A stretch of 38,450 bases of DNA from assembly GCA_029859505.1 (NCBI GenBank), contig JAOUCZ010000010.1, positions 1 through 38,450 on the forward strand, read 5' to 3'. This stretch comes from Lysobacterales bacterium (GTDB lineage: Bacteria; Pseudomonadota; Gammaproteobacteria; Xanthomonadales; SZUA-36). Both the position numbers and the translations under genes were made by a program. A model generated the notes under the pieces. The model did not search any database, was not told the origin of the DNA, and was given only the letters and a program-made list of their open reading frames with translations. The stretch's first letter is position 1; each line of letters starts with the position of its first letter. This document shows positions 1 to 8,313 of this stretch, piece after piece.

Positions 1-138
1 GAAAAAGACCGGATTCATATTTCAGGCACGCAGCAGCGCGCTATGTTGGCCGAAGATGCACCGGTACCGCCCGAGTTCGGACGTCCTGAAGTGATCGAGA
101 TTCTGCGGAAATACTATGCCGGCCTGGACAATACCTGA
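1..138 (+). CDS. sat: Sulfate adenylyltransferase, C-terminal fragment (gene enters from the left edge)
   Basis: An open frame runs from the first base to a TGA at 136-138 and encodes about 45 residues. It contains [11 protein letters not shown] followed by [14 protein letters not shown], which matches the end of ATP sulfurylase, where an ISGT(x)xR motif precedes a PPEF-x-RPEV stretch. The family interconverts sulfate + ATP with APS + pyrophosphate in the cytoplasm. Here the protein ends with the sulfurylase part, so if the full gene is a bifunctional sulfurylase/APS-kinase the kinase must lie upstream. Whether it serves sulfate assimilation or the APS branch of sulfite oxidation cannot be told from the fragment. 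The nearby soe genes make a sulfur-metabolism setting plausible, though they lie on the other strand. Confidence 0.7.
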   Translation, partial: EKDRIHISGTQQRAMLAEDAPVPPEFGRPEVIEILRKYYAGLDNT

Positions 139-204
139 AACTGACGATTATCCGTCCACACCCGGTTGATTACGGCCTGTTCGATATTGATAGACCGGCC
201 GGAC

Positions 205-1044
205 TTACAAACCATCCACCACCAGTTGGCTGAGCGACAGCAATTCCCGGGCTTTGCTATCACGTTTCACCAGGCAACTGAACAGGACATCGACAACATG
301 TTGTTGTGAGGCTGTGGAAATGATCTGCGGAAACTCGAAATCACCTTTCCTGTTGACAGAAAAAAGAGATACATCTGCCAACGATCTGATGGGGTTTGCG
401 TTGTAGTTTGTCAGGGAAATGATGCTCACCCCCGCCTTTTTCGCCTGCCGGGCGATCTGAACCATTTTTGTTGATTGACCGGAGAATGAGATAACAAATA
501 CAACATCTCCCTTGCCGAGGGTCATGACACTCGATAGTTGAATATAAGTATCCACCTCCGCGATAACCGACTTGCCAATCTGAATCAGCATGCTGGCAAA
601 GTTCCTTGCTACGAGTGAACCCGCGCCAAGCGCAACGATTTGGATTCTTTTACTTTTTTCTAATAATTCGACGCCGGATAAAATACTTTGTTCAGCATTC
701 AGCTCCATCGTTGTCAGCAAGGCTTCACTCTTGACGTTGTGAAGTTGTTCCGGAACGGACTCCATTTTGCCTTTGGCAAATCCATTCTTCTCCTCAAACT
801 CTGCACTTTTATCGTTCTTTACGACGGATTCGTGTATGGCCAGCTTCAGATCGGTGAAACCACGGTAATTTAATTTTTGGCTGAATTTGATGATACTGGA
901 TTGGCTTACACCAACGGCTGCTGCAAGATTTTGCGAAGAGTAATCCCTGATCAATGCCGAATTCTCAAGAATGAAGTCAGCAATCATTTTTTCATTGGCT
1001 GACAAGTCCTCCCGGACTGCCTGCATTTTCCCTAGACAAGACAT
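205..1044 (-). CDS. MurR/RpiR family transcriptional regulator (HTH + SIS domain)
   Basis: The protein has 279 residues, usual for the RpiR family. Residues 1-75 form the N-terminal helix-turn-helix domain, with the recognition region around residues 38-60 (QNLAAAVGVSQSSIIKFSQ). Residues about 120-255 form a SIS sugar-phosphate-isomerase fold with the LGAGSLVARNFA loop and the VISFSGQSTKMV segment that binds phosphosugars in relatives. Family members sense phosphorylated sugars and regulate sugar or amino-sugar catabolic genes. The start ATG is preceded by GGAAAG at a proper distance. No sugar-catabolic gene lies beside it, so its target is unknown. It is the last gene of the minus-strand run and may have its own promoter in 1045-1120. 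Confidence 0.85.
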   Translation of the reverse strand: MSCLGKMQAVREDLSANEKMIADFILENSALIRDYSSQNLAAAVGVSQSSIIKFSQKLNYRGFTDLKLAIHESVVKNDKSAEFEEKNGFAKGKMESVPEQLHNVKSEALLTTMELNAEQSILSGVELLEKSKRIQIVALGAGSLVARNFASMLIQIGKSVIAEVDTYIQLSSVMTLGKGDVVFVISFSGQSTKMVQIARQAKKAGVSIISLTNYNANPIRSLADVSLFSVNRKGDFEFPQIISTASQQHVVDVLFSCLVKRDSKARELLSLSQLVVDGL

Positions 1045-1120
1045 AAAGTACTTTCCAGTATCTGAACTGTTTTCTTTGAACTAACATAGCAGATTGGCGG
1101 CAAAGCGGAAATAATAGCCG

Positions 1121-3517
1121 TTAATGCGCTGTCAGTGTCAACGGGTCTGCGTAAATACGTCTTTCGAAATCGATCACCTGGCCATCTGTCTGTAAAACCG
1201 GGAAGATATACACGGGGTCAATCCTGGCTTGCCAGCTTCCGTCGGAATTCTGCTCAACATTCACTTCAAGGTGTCCATAGTGTTTGCCACCATTACGCAG
1301 CACACCATCGGGGCCATAAACCTCTGGTGCGTCGGTATGAGCCAGAAAAACACGGTATGGGTTCTCAACACCTTTAACCGGTCCGCGCAGGCCATCACCA
1401 CCGATGCCGATATCATAAAAATGTATGCTGTGGTCGCGTTCAAGACCGTCGGGAGACACCTCGGTACCAGGCAGAACCGAATGTTCATACATTTCATCAT
1501 GACCTCCGAAAACCGCATCTACGCCGTGTCGTATGAACAACGGAGTGAGCGACTGCAGGGGCTGTGCGGACAATATATCCCCTCGCGGTTTTTCACCGGG
1601 CAAGCGACCATGCAAACCGGATGTATAAGGTGAATGGTGAAACATGACAAATGTAAAATGACTATTTTCCTGTGCCATTTGGAGCTCTGCCTGCAACCAG
1701 CGATATTGCTCTGAACCAGGTTGCCAGTCCGGTGCAAAACCACCCTCTCCTTCACCTAACAGTCTCCAGTTGGTGTCCATATCACTACGGTCCGGAAGCC
1801 CGTTGATGACATCGAGAACAATGATCGTCACAGCCCCATGTTTCAGGGAATAATATCGTTCCGAATGGTTGATATCGTCTGCGCCATTGGAAGGAAGATC
1901 AAAATAGGTCTGATACTTGTGTACGGCACGCTCGGAATCAGGCGTTGTATATTTACCGAATTCACCAGGACCACCGAAGTAGTCATGGTTGCCAAGCGAT
2001 GGAAGTAAAACCGTTGATGCTGCCAAATCGGCGTTATGTATCCAGAACTCATCCCAGTCGCGCTGTTCACCACCGGATTGAACAAGGTCACCTGCGATGG
2101 CAACGAACGCAGGTTGTCTTTGCTGAATAACTTTCAAATTCCGGGCATATCCTGTGGTTTGATCCAGGGGGTATCTACGTGGCCGTGCCGGGGTTTCAAC
2201 GCTTGGCCAGTGTGTATGCTTACCGGTGGATTCAGGTTCCGTTTCACTGTCACCGTAAACGATAAATCGCAACGATTTATCACCCTTATCCAGGGTTGAG
2301 AAATGGCCATCCCTGTGATCAGTGTTTTGCGTTACCTGGTACTGGTACAGGGTGTCGGGCTCAAGGTCTTTCAAGCGAATCTGGTGAAGATATGGCAATG
2401 GAGATTCAACGCAATCGAAGTCCCCACAAATTTCAGCTTCGTGATAGGCCAGTGCCTCGGCCCTGACTGGAGTGGATTCAAACATTACACCCTGCCCCAG
2501 GCTACCCGCATCACGTTCCCACACAGTCAAACGCCCTGCCCGGTCTTCTTTACTAAACCAGATAATTGTGATTGCATCCTCTGCCGGATTTTGCACATAA
2601 GGGGTCACATGAAAACCGCAATGGCCCAGTCGGGTTTTGCCTGCATCTGATTCAAGATAGCCATCAAGACGCTTCATCCAACCGGGAAGCCAACGCGCTT
2701 CATTTCTTTCCGGCGGTGACAGATCGACACGCAGATGCAACCGGCTGGCGGCAGCGTCTTTGAACTGCGCGACAATATCAGCGCATTCATCCTCAACTGA
2801 CCGCAAGCCTGTCAGCTCATCAAGTACCTGCACCAGACCCCAACCCTGTTCCTTGTAGGACTCGCGCGGGTTATTTCCAAGGCCTTTGAAGTTGTAGTAA
2901 TCAATGACCGCAAAAAGACCTTCCGGTGTTTCGAACAATAACTGCAGCAAACCGGTTAACTTCTGCTTTTTCTCAACAGGAAGATCCAGTTCACGCCAGC
3001 GCTGCTCAAAGGCCGAAACAATGAACCGGGCCTGGTATAACTTCGTTGCTTCCAACCATGTCCTCAGGCTATTCACTTGAGAGGACGTAGCGGCACTTTC
3101 AAATTCGACCTTGCTCTTCCAGGGTGCAGCAAACGGCTCCAGTTCGCCCAACCAGTCCGGCATTTTCAACTCTCCTGGAACCTGCTCACGCAGATAGGAA
3201 ACCAGGGCTGGAAACTGCTCATCGAAGGGAGCATCGACACCTTCCGGAAACCAAATAAAGTGGCCGATACCCAGGGAGGGGAAATCCTCTCCCTCGTTCC
3301 AATGAACCAGGAACTCAGCTTTACCGAGGGCTTCGTTCTGATAAATACGTGAACCTATCCAGTCGAAATCAGTATCACTCAATTCCGGCAGTACAAATGT
3401 TTCGGCGGCTGGTATTTTTTGCTTATGCCCCACTTCAATTGAGTAATATATCGCGCGCGCCAGGATAAAACCCGCCAACAGAACAAACGCTGCTATTGCG
3501 ACCGTTTTACGATTCAT
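1121..3517 (-). CDS. Membrane-anchored purple-acid-phosphatase-like metallophosphoesterase with extra N-terminal domain
   Basis: The protein has 798 residues. Residues 7-27 form a transmembrane or signal-anchor helix, so the rest is probably periplasmic. Residues about 45-260 form a conserved-looking globular domain with a GIGHFIW motif that I cannot assign to a named family. Residues about 380-410 look like the beta-sandwich (FnIII-like) domain that precedes purple acid phosphatase catalytic domains. The calcineurin-like phosphoesterase core follows: GDSE at 422-425, GDL with D477, GNHD with H511, FHHSPY with H627/H628, and GHDEMYEH with H673. These are the metal-ligand blocks of the family, except that the first block reads GDSE. 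The gene lies 88 bp after soeC on the same strand and could be co-transcribed, but no functional link to sulfite oxidation is evident. The substrate is unknown. Confidence 0.8.
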   Translation of the reverse strand: MNRKTVAIAAFVLLAGFILARAIYYSIEVGHKQKIPAAETFVLPELSDTDFDWIGSRIYQNEALGKAEFLVHWNEGEDFPSLGIGHFIWFPEGVDAPFDEQFPALVSYLREQVPGELKMPDWLGELEPFAAPWKSKVEFESAATSSQVNSLRTWLEATKLYQARFIVSAFEQRWRELDLPVEKKQKLTGLLQLLFETPEGLFAVIDYYNFKGLGNNPRESYKEQGWGLVQVLDELTGLRSVEDECADIVAQFKDAAASRLHLRVDLSPPERNEARWLPGWMKRLDGYLESDAGKTRLGHCGFHVTPYVQNPAEDAITIIWFSKEDRAGRLTVWERDAGSLGQGVMFESTPVRAEALAYHEAEICGDFDCVESPLPYLHQIRLKDLEPDTLYQYQVTQNTDHRDGHFSTLDKGDKSLRFIVYGDSETEPESTGKHTHWPSVETPARPRRYPLDQTTGYARNLKVIQQRQPAFVAIAGDLVQSGGEQRDWDEFWIHNADLAASTVLLPSLGNHDYFGGPGEFGKYTTPDSERAVHKYQTYFDLPSNGADDINHSERYYSLKHGAVTIIVLDVINGLPDRSDMDTNWRLLGEGEGGFAPDWQPGSEQYRWLQAELQMAQENSHFTFVMFHHSPYTSGLHGRLPGEKPRGDILSAQPLQSLTPLFIRHGVDAVFGGHDEMYEHSVLPGTEVSPDGLERDHSIHFYDIGIGGDGLRGPVKGVENPYRVFLAHTDAPEVYGPDGVLRNGGKHYGHLEVNVEQNSDGSWQARIDPVYIFPVLQTDGQVIDFERRIYADPLTLTAH

Positions 3518-3605
3518 TGACAGGCTTCATTCAACAGGGGTCCCTTCACTTTTCCAAACCGACAAGCCACCCTGAACATATCGCCCAAAATGGCACGGGT
3601 AGTTT

Positions 3606-4580
3606 TCAGACTGTTTGATAATACAGATTCTGAGGATGGTTTGCCTGTGCAAAGAAAAACCAGCGCTCCATTAGCAAACCGATATATTGCATCAGGAACG
3701 CTGCAACAAGCAGTTCCATTACATGCGAACCCAAACCAAAAGACAACAATAGTAGTGGCAGGGGGAAGGCCAGCACCAGGAAAGCCCACTTGACAGATTT
3801 GTATTTACGTTTTGAGGCACCATGAAAATACTCACGGGTATTAAATGAACCACCCATGGCACCCTGGGCTGTTTGTTGTATATCGGTATGGCGAATACCA
3901 ATGGCAGTCTGAAGTGATGACTTATGCTTCAGCCGTGCGTTGCGATACAGACTGGCGGCACGGGTCAGAAATGCGAGCAAGGTCAAAACAACCGACCAGC
4001 CACCAAAAAAACCTGACATTCCAGAGTTTTGCCATGCCGCAAATACGGTCGCGAGAATGAAACCGGATGATCCGCCCAGCAATGTGTAATTGATAACCGT
4101 CAAAGGGCTCGCCCACTCCTGTAGCATCTTGAGGCAGGCATAGATCATGCCGGTACAAAGAAACAGGGTAAAACAAAGCAGGGTCGCGACGGCACCCACC
4201 AGCAGGGACACATCGACACTAATGTTCTTACTGACTGAAAATAGCACGGGGTTCCAACCAAGGTAGTGAATTAAACCCCAGGCAACAACGCTACCCATAA
4301 AGGCCGGAAGCACAATAACTTCACGCGACATCCAAGAGGTCCGCCAGCGGACCGCCGAGCGCCAGGCGCGTTCCGGGCGCCCCAGGTGGAAAAATGAACT
4401 CATGAGACCTGCCACCAACAGCACCATAACCAACATACTGCCGATCACATAAAATGACGGACTCTCATCCGGAAGAAGGTTGAGAACCGAGTACAACTGT
4501 CCACTATACAGCGCAAGGAACAAACCCTGGCCAGCACCGATAAGGGTGGTGAGAAAGATGATTGAAAATGCGGGATGCAT
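3606..4580 (-). CDS. soeC: Sulfite dehydrogenase membrane anchor subunit SoeC (DmsC/NrfD-like)
   Basis: The protein has 324 residues and about eight hydrophobic helices, beginning with a short cytoplasmic N terminus and HPAFSIIFLTTLIGAGQGLF. The layout and the SSFFHLGRPERAWRS loop are characteristic of the DmsC family of quinone-interacting anchors. It would hold the SoeA-SoeB pair on the cytoplasmic face of the inner membrane and hand electrons to quinone. The start ATG at 4580 has GAGGAT upstream and lies 12 bp after the stop of soeB, in the operon order soeA-soeB-soeC known from Allochromatium. The C terminus (MERWFFFAQANHPQNLYYQTV) is typical of the family. A DMSO-reductase-type anchor is the alternative, but SoeA identity favours sulfite oxidation. 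Confidence 0.85.
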   Translation of the reverse strand: MHPAFSIIFLTTLIGAGQGLFLALYSGQLYSVLNLLPDESPSFYVIGSMLVMVLLVAGLMSSFFHLGRPERAWRSAVRWRTSWMSREVIVLPAFMGSVVAWGLIHYLGWNPVLFSVSKNISVDVSLLVGAVATLLCFTLFLCTGMIYACLKMLQEWASPLTVINYTLLGGSSGFILATVFAAWQNSGMSGFFGGWSVVLTLLAFLTRAASLYRNARLKHKSSLQTAIGIRHTDIQQTAQGAMGGSFNTREYFHGASKRKYKSVKWAFLVLAFPLPLLLLSFGLGSHVMELLVAAFLMQYIGLLMERWFFFAQANHPQNLYYQTV

Positions 4581-4592
4581 GATGATTATCCT

Positions 4593-5324
4593 CTACCAGC
4601 TTGTGATTTCATCGAAGGTCGGATCATCGTCATCGGGCATCGGCAATTGATGTTCCTTTTTAAGCGGATTATCCGAACGTACCAGTTCATCCTCATGGAT
4701 GGTGATACTGGCCTTACGGCGTGGTAAGTAGTGATTCGCAGGTTTGGTACCCCACTCGGGCATCAATTGATAACCACCGCTTTCACGTATGGCCGACGAG
4801 ACTTCTGAATCCGGGTCGCTGATGTCACCGAATATGCGCGCTTCTGCCGGGCAAGCCATTACACAGGCCGGTTTACGCTCGTTTTCGGGTAGCGATTCAT
4901 CGTAGATCCGATCAACGCACAAGGTACACTTTTTCATGATCTTCTGGTGTTCGTCCAACTCCCGTGCACCATACGGACAAGCCCATGAGCAGTAGTTACA
5001 GCCAATACACTTTTCACTGTCGACCAAAACAATGCCATCTGATTCCCGCTTGTAACTTGCACCGGTCGGGCACACGGGCACACAGGGCGGATCTTCGCAA
5101 TGCAGACAGCTTTTCGGAAAGTGAACAGTCTCAGTCGCAGGGAATTGACCTACTTCAAACGTCTGTACACGGTTGAAAAAAGTACCGGTCGGGTCTTTGG
5201 CATATGGGTTCATATCGGCCATATAACCCGCAGTGCCTGAAGTATTCCATTCCTTGCAACTGGTTACGCAGGCATGGCAACCCACACAGACATTCAGGTC
5301 GATTACGAGTGCCAGTTGTTTCAT
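4593..5324 (-). CDS. soeB: Sulfite dehydrogenase iron-sulfur subunit SoeB (DmsB-like ferredoxin)
   Basis: The protein has 243 residues and four ferredoxin-type cysteine clusters. The first is C13-x2-C16-x2-C19-x3-C23. It is followed by CLHCEDPPCVPVCP, CIGCNYCSWACP and CTLCVDRI...CVMACP blocks, as in DmsB/PsrB electron-transfer subunits that carry four [4Fe-4S] clusters. It would relay electrons from the molybdenum site of SoeA to the membrane anchor SoeC. There is no Tat or Sec signal, which fits a cytoplasmic enzyme. The ATG at 5322-5324 overlaps the TGA of soeA (ATGA), and AGGAGG stands upstream, so translation is probably coupled. Confidence 0.88.
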   Translation of the reverse strand: MKQLALVIDLNVCVGCHACVTSCKEWNTSGTAGYMADMNPYAKDPTGTFFNRVQTFEVGQFPATETVHFPKSCLHCEDPPCVPVCPTGASYKRESDGIVLVDSEKCIGCNYCSWACPYGARELDEHQKIMKKCTLCVDRIYDESLPENERKPACVMACPAEARIFGDISDPDSEVSSAIRESGGYQLMPEWGTKPANHYLPRRKASITIHEDELVRSDNPLKKEHQLPMPDDDDPTFDEITSW

Positions 5325-8236
5325 GACGCGCCCCTCCTGCCAGCAAAATAGGTCAGCCAGCGACTGGGTTTCCTTTCAATCATCTGTCCCGGAACCGGTC
5401 CGATGGTGTCGAATTGCGGCGAACTGACCTGCTCTTCCCCTTCCGCGACCGGGTATATACGCACCTGCACATCAAACCAGCCCGCCTGCCCTGTTACCGG
5501 GTCTGAGTTTGACAGATGATCGCCATCAGCAGATGGTGGTAACTCTTCGCTGATCAGGTGGTTGAGCAAAAAGCCCTGTTTTGCCTCGTTGGCATCACCG
5601 TCCAGCGCCCAGGCACCTGATGCCTTGCCGATGGCATTCCAGGTCCACACCGTACCGGGCTCAACAGCCTCGGAGTGACGGCACAGGCAACGAACCTTGC
5701 CATGCATGGATTCCACCCACATCCAGGCACCATCTTCGATTCCTGCTTCCTTTGCGGTTTTTGTGTTGACGTTCAAGAAATTATAGGTGTGAATCTGCCG
5801 TAACCAGGCATTTTGCGAATCCCAGGAGTGATACATGGCCATGGGCCGCTGGGTAATGGCATTAAGCGGGTACTTTTCCAAATCAGATTGCAGTGCTTCC
5901 AATGGCTTTTCATAAAATGGCAATGGGTCGAAGTGCTTTTCCACTCGTTTACGCAGGTGGTCAGGTGGCTGTCTACCATCCGTTTTACCTTGCGCCGCCA
6001 GGCGGAACTGCTGCAGAACCTCGGAATAGATGTGTATATTAATAGGATCGGTATAACGCAATAAGGCATGGCGCTTGGCCCACTCAAGATAACCCTGGTT
6101 CCAGTTGCGCATGTATTGGTAGGATTTTGGCAACTCATAGTGGAAAACACAGTTGTTCTTCTCGTACATTTGCCATTGGTTCGGGTTGGGTTCACCCTTG
6201 ATGTACTCGTCACCATCCGGCCCCCTCCATCCGGCCAAAAAGCCAATACCGGAACCGGGTGAAGTTTCGTATTTGACTACAAAATCCTTGTAGTTCTGAA
6301 ATTTGGCACTGCCGTCAGCGTTGGTGAAAGCCGGCAGGTTTAATCGTGAACCCAATTCGACGATAACATCCTGAAATGGACGGCAATCACCGGTTGGTGG
6401 TACCACGGGGATACGGACTGAATCCGCCGGACCACTATATTCTGAAATTGGCCGGTCCAGCAGAGACATCGCGTCATGTCGCTCAAGGTAAGTGGTGTCC
6501 GGCAATACCAGGTCGGCAAACGCAACGGTTTCAGACTGAAAAGCATCGGCAACAATAATGAAGGGAATCTTGTACTCACCGTTCTCGTCACGATCATTGA
6601 GCATCTCACGCACACCGGAGGTATTCATGCTCGAATTCCAGGCTACATTGGCCATGAACAACATCAGGGTGTCGATCTTGTAGGGGTCACCCCTCCAGGC
6701 GTTGGTAACAGCGTTTTGCATCATGCCGTGAACCGACAGGGGAAACTCCCATGAAAATGCCTTGTCGATGCGAACCGGACTACCGTCATCATTGACAAAA
6801 AGGTCATCGGGGTCAGCAGGCCAGCCAAGCGGCATACCATCGAGTGGAGTATTGGGCTGGACCGCACGCGAATCGTTGGGCGGCTTGGCACAGGGCGGTA
6901 TGGGGCGTGGGAATGGCGCCTTGTGACGGAAGCCACCGGGCCGGTCTATGGTACCGAGCAGGCTCATCAATATGGACATGGCACGGATGGCATGAAACCC
7001 GTTGGAATGTGCTGCCAGGCCACGCATGGCATGGAAAGCCACCGGATTCCCGGTTACCACCTCGTGCTCAACACCCCAGCAATCGGTCCAGGGAATGGGT
7101 AACTCGATCTTCTCATCACGAGCCGTGATACCCATTTCGTGGGCCAGCCGAACAATGGTTTCTGCAGGTATTCCGGTTATCCCGGAGGCCCACTCGGCAG
7201 TGTACTTCTTGACCCGGTCTACCAATAATTGAAACGAAGGTTTAACCGGTGTGCCGTCTTCAAGCTGGTACTCACCAAGGAAATACGGATCAGCACCCTT
7301 TGTATAGTTGGGAACAGCCTTATTTTGTTCACGGTCCCACCACAATTTGTTTTGAGGATCAAAACAGCCTTCGTCATGGGGTATTTCAAAGCGCACAAAC
7401 ATACCGTGCTCTGATGATGATTCATCCATATTGACCAGTTCAGGCGCGTTCGAGTACTGCCTCAGAAACTCACGATCAAACAAACCCTGGCGGATGATTT
7501 CATTGGTCAGTGCCAGGAACAATGCGCCATCGGTTCCAGGCTTGATTGGGATCCACTCGTCGGCAATGGCAGAATAACCTGTACGCACCGGGTTGATGGA
7601 AATGAACTTACCGCCCTGTCGCTTGAATTTGGAAATTTCCATTTTTAATGGGTTGGAATGGTGATCTTCAGCCGTTCCGATCATCACGAACAGTTTGGCG
7701 CGCTCCAGATCAGGTCCCCCAAACTCCCAGAATGAACCGCCGATGGTATAGATCATACCGGCAGCCATATTAACCGAGCAGAAACCACCATGTGCTGCGT
7801 AATTCGGTGTACCGTATTGCTTGGCAAATAGGCCGGTCAGCGCCTGCATCTGGTCTCGTCCGGTGAATAGTGCGAGTTTTTTAGGGTCGGTACCGCGCAG
7901 GTGAGACATTCGGTCTGTCATGATTTCAAAGGCCTTGTCCCATGAAATCTCCTCGAAGTCATTGGCACCACGATCACTACCGGGCTTACGCAAAAGTGGC
8001 CTGGTCAGCCGTGCCGGTGAATACTGTTTCATGATGCCGCTGGAGCCCTTGGCACAGATTACCCCCTTGTTAAGTGGGTGGTCCGGATTCCCCTGGATAT
8101 ATCGGACTTCACCGTCGCGCAATGTAACCCGAATGCCACAGCGGCAGGCACACATATAACAGGTCGTATTTTTGACTTCTATTTGGCTATTTTCGTCGAA
8201 TTGCTTGGATAGGGGGTCATGTTTCGGCTTTGACAT
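5321..8236 (-). CDS. soeA: Sulfite dehydrogenase molybdopterin catalytic subunit SoeA
   Basis: The protein has 971 residues and belongs to the DMSO-reductase superfamily of Mo-bisMGD enzymes. C26-x2-C29-x3-C33 and C61 (GVICAKG) bind the N-terminal [4Fe-4S] cluster. The segment GIMKQYSPARLTRPLLRKPG follows directly, and the molybdopterin dinucleotide-binding domain is at the C-terminal end. The N terminus (MSKPKHDPLSKQFDEN) carries no twin-arginine signal, in agreement with SoeA from purple sulfur bacteria, which oxidises sulfite to sulfate in the cytoplasm. Length, sequence feel and the soeABC order support this rather than polysulfide or DMSO reductase, which are exported. The start ATG has CAGGTAA upstream. 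A 77-bp gap separates it from the AAA ATPase gene, where a weak promoter is possible. Confidence 0.88.
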   Translation of the reverse strand: MSKPKHDPLSKQFDENSQIEVKNTTCYMCACRCGIRVTLRDGEVRYIQGNPDHPLNKGVICAKGSSGIMKQYSPARLTRPLLRKPGSDRGANDFEEISWDKAFEIMTDRMSHLRGTDPKKLALFTGRDQMQALTGLFAKQYGTPNYAAHGGFCSVNMAAGMIYTIGGSFWEFGGPDLERAKLFVMIGTAEDHHSNPLKMEISKFKRQGGKFISINPVRTGYSAIADEWIPIKPGTDGALFLALTNEIIRQGLFDREFLRQYSNAPELVNMDESSSEHGMFVRFEIPHDEGCFDPQNKLWWDREQNKAVPNYTKGADPYFLGEYQLEDGTPVKPSFQLLVDRVKKYTAEWASGITGIPAETIVRLAHEMGITARDEKIELPIPWTDCWGVEHEVVTGNPVAFHAMRGLAAHSNGFHAIRAMSILMSLLGTIDRPGGFRHKAPFPRPIPPCAKPPNDSRAVQPNTPLDGMPLGWPADPDDLFVNDDGSPVRIDKAFSWEFPLSVHGMMQNAVTNAWRGDPYKIDTLMLFMANVAWNSSMNTSGVREMLNDRDENGEYKIPFIIVADAFQSETVAFADLVLPDTTYLERHDAMSLLDRPISEYSGPADSVRIPVVPPTGDCRPFQDVIVELGSRLNLPAFTNADGSAKFQNYKDFVVKYETSPGSGIGFLAGWRGPDGDEYIKGEPNPNQWQMYEKNNCVFHYELPKSYQYMRNWNQGYLEWAKRHALLRYTDPINIHIYSEVLQQFRLAAQGKTDGRQPPDHLRKRVEKHFDPLPFYEKPLEALQSDLEKYPLNAITQRPMAMYHSWDSQNAWLRQIHTYNFLNVNTKTAKEAGIEDGAWMWVESMHGKVRCLCRHSEAVEPGTVWTWNAIGKASGAWALDGDANEAKQGFLLNHLISEELPPSADGDHLSNSDPVTGQAGWFDVQVRIYPVAEGEEQVSSPQFDTIGPVPGQMIERKPSRWLTYFAGRRGAS

Positions 8237-8313
8237 AGCGGCTTACCTGCTGTGCTTGGTCATAGAACATTAAAGTCTACTAATATACACCATTGACCCA
8301 CCCTTTGGAGAAA

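Noticed and set aside
3514-3789. 91-codon frame overlapping the soeC 3' end
   Set aside because: It lies antiparallel in frame to soeC codons and has no family character; soeC explains the region.
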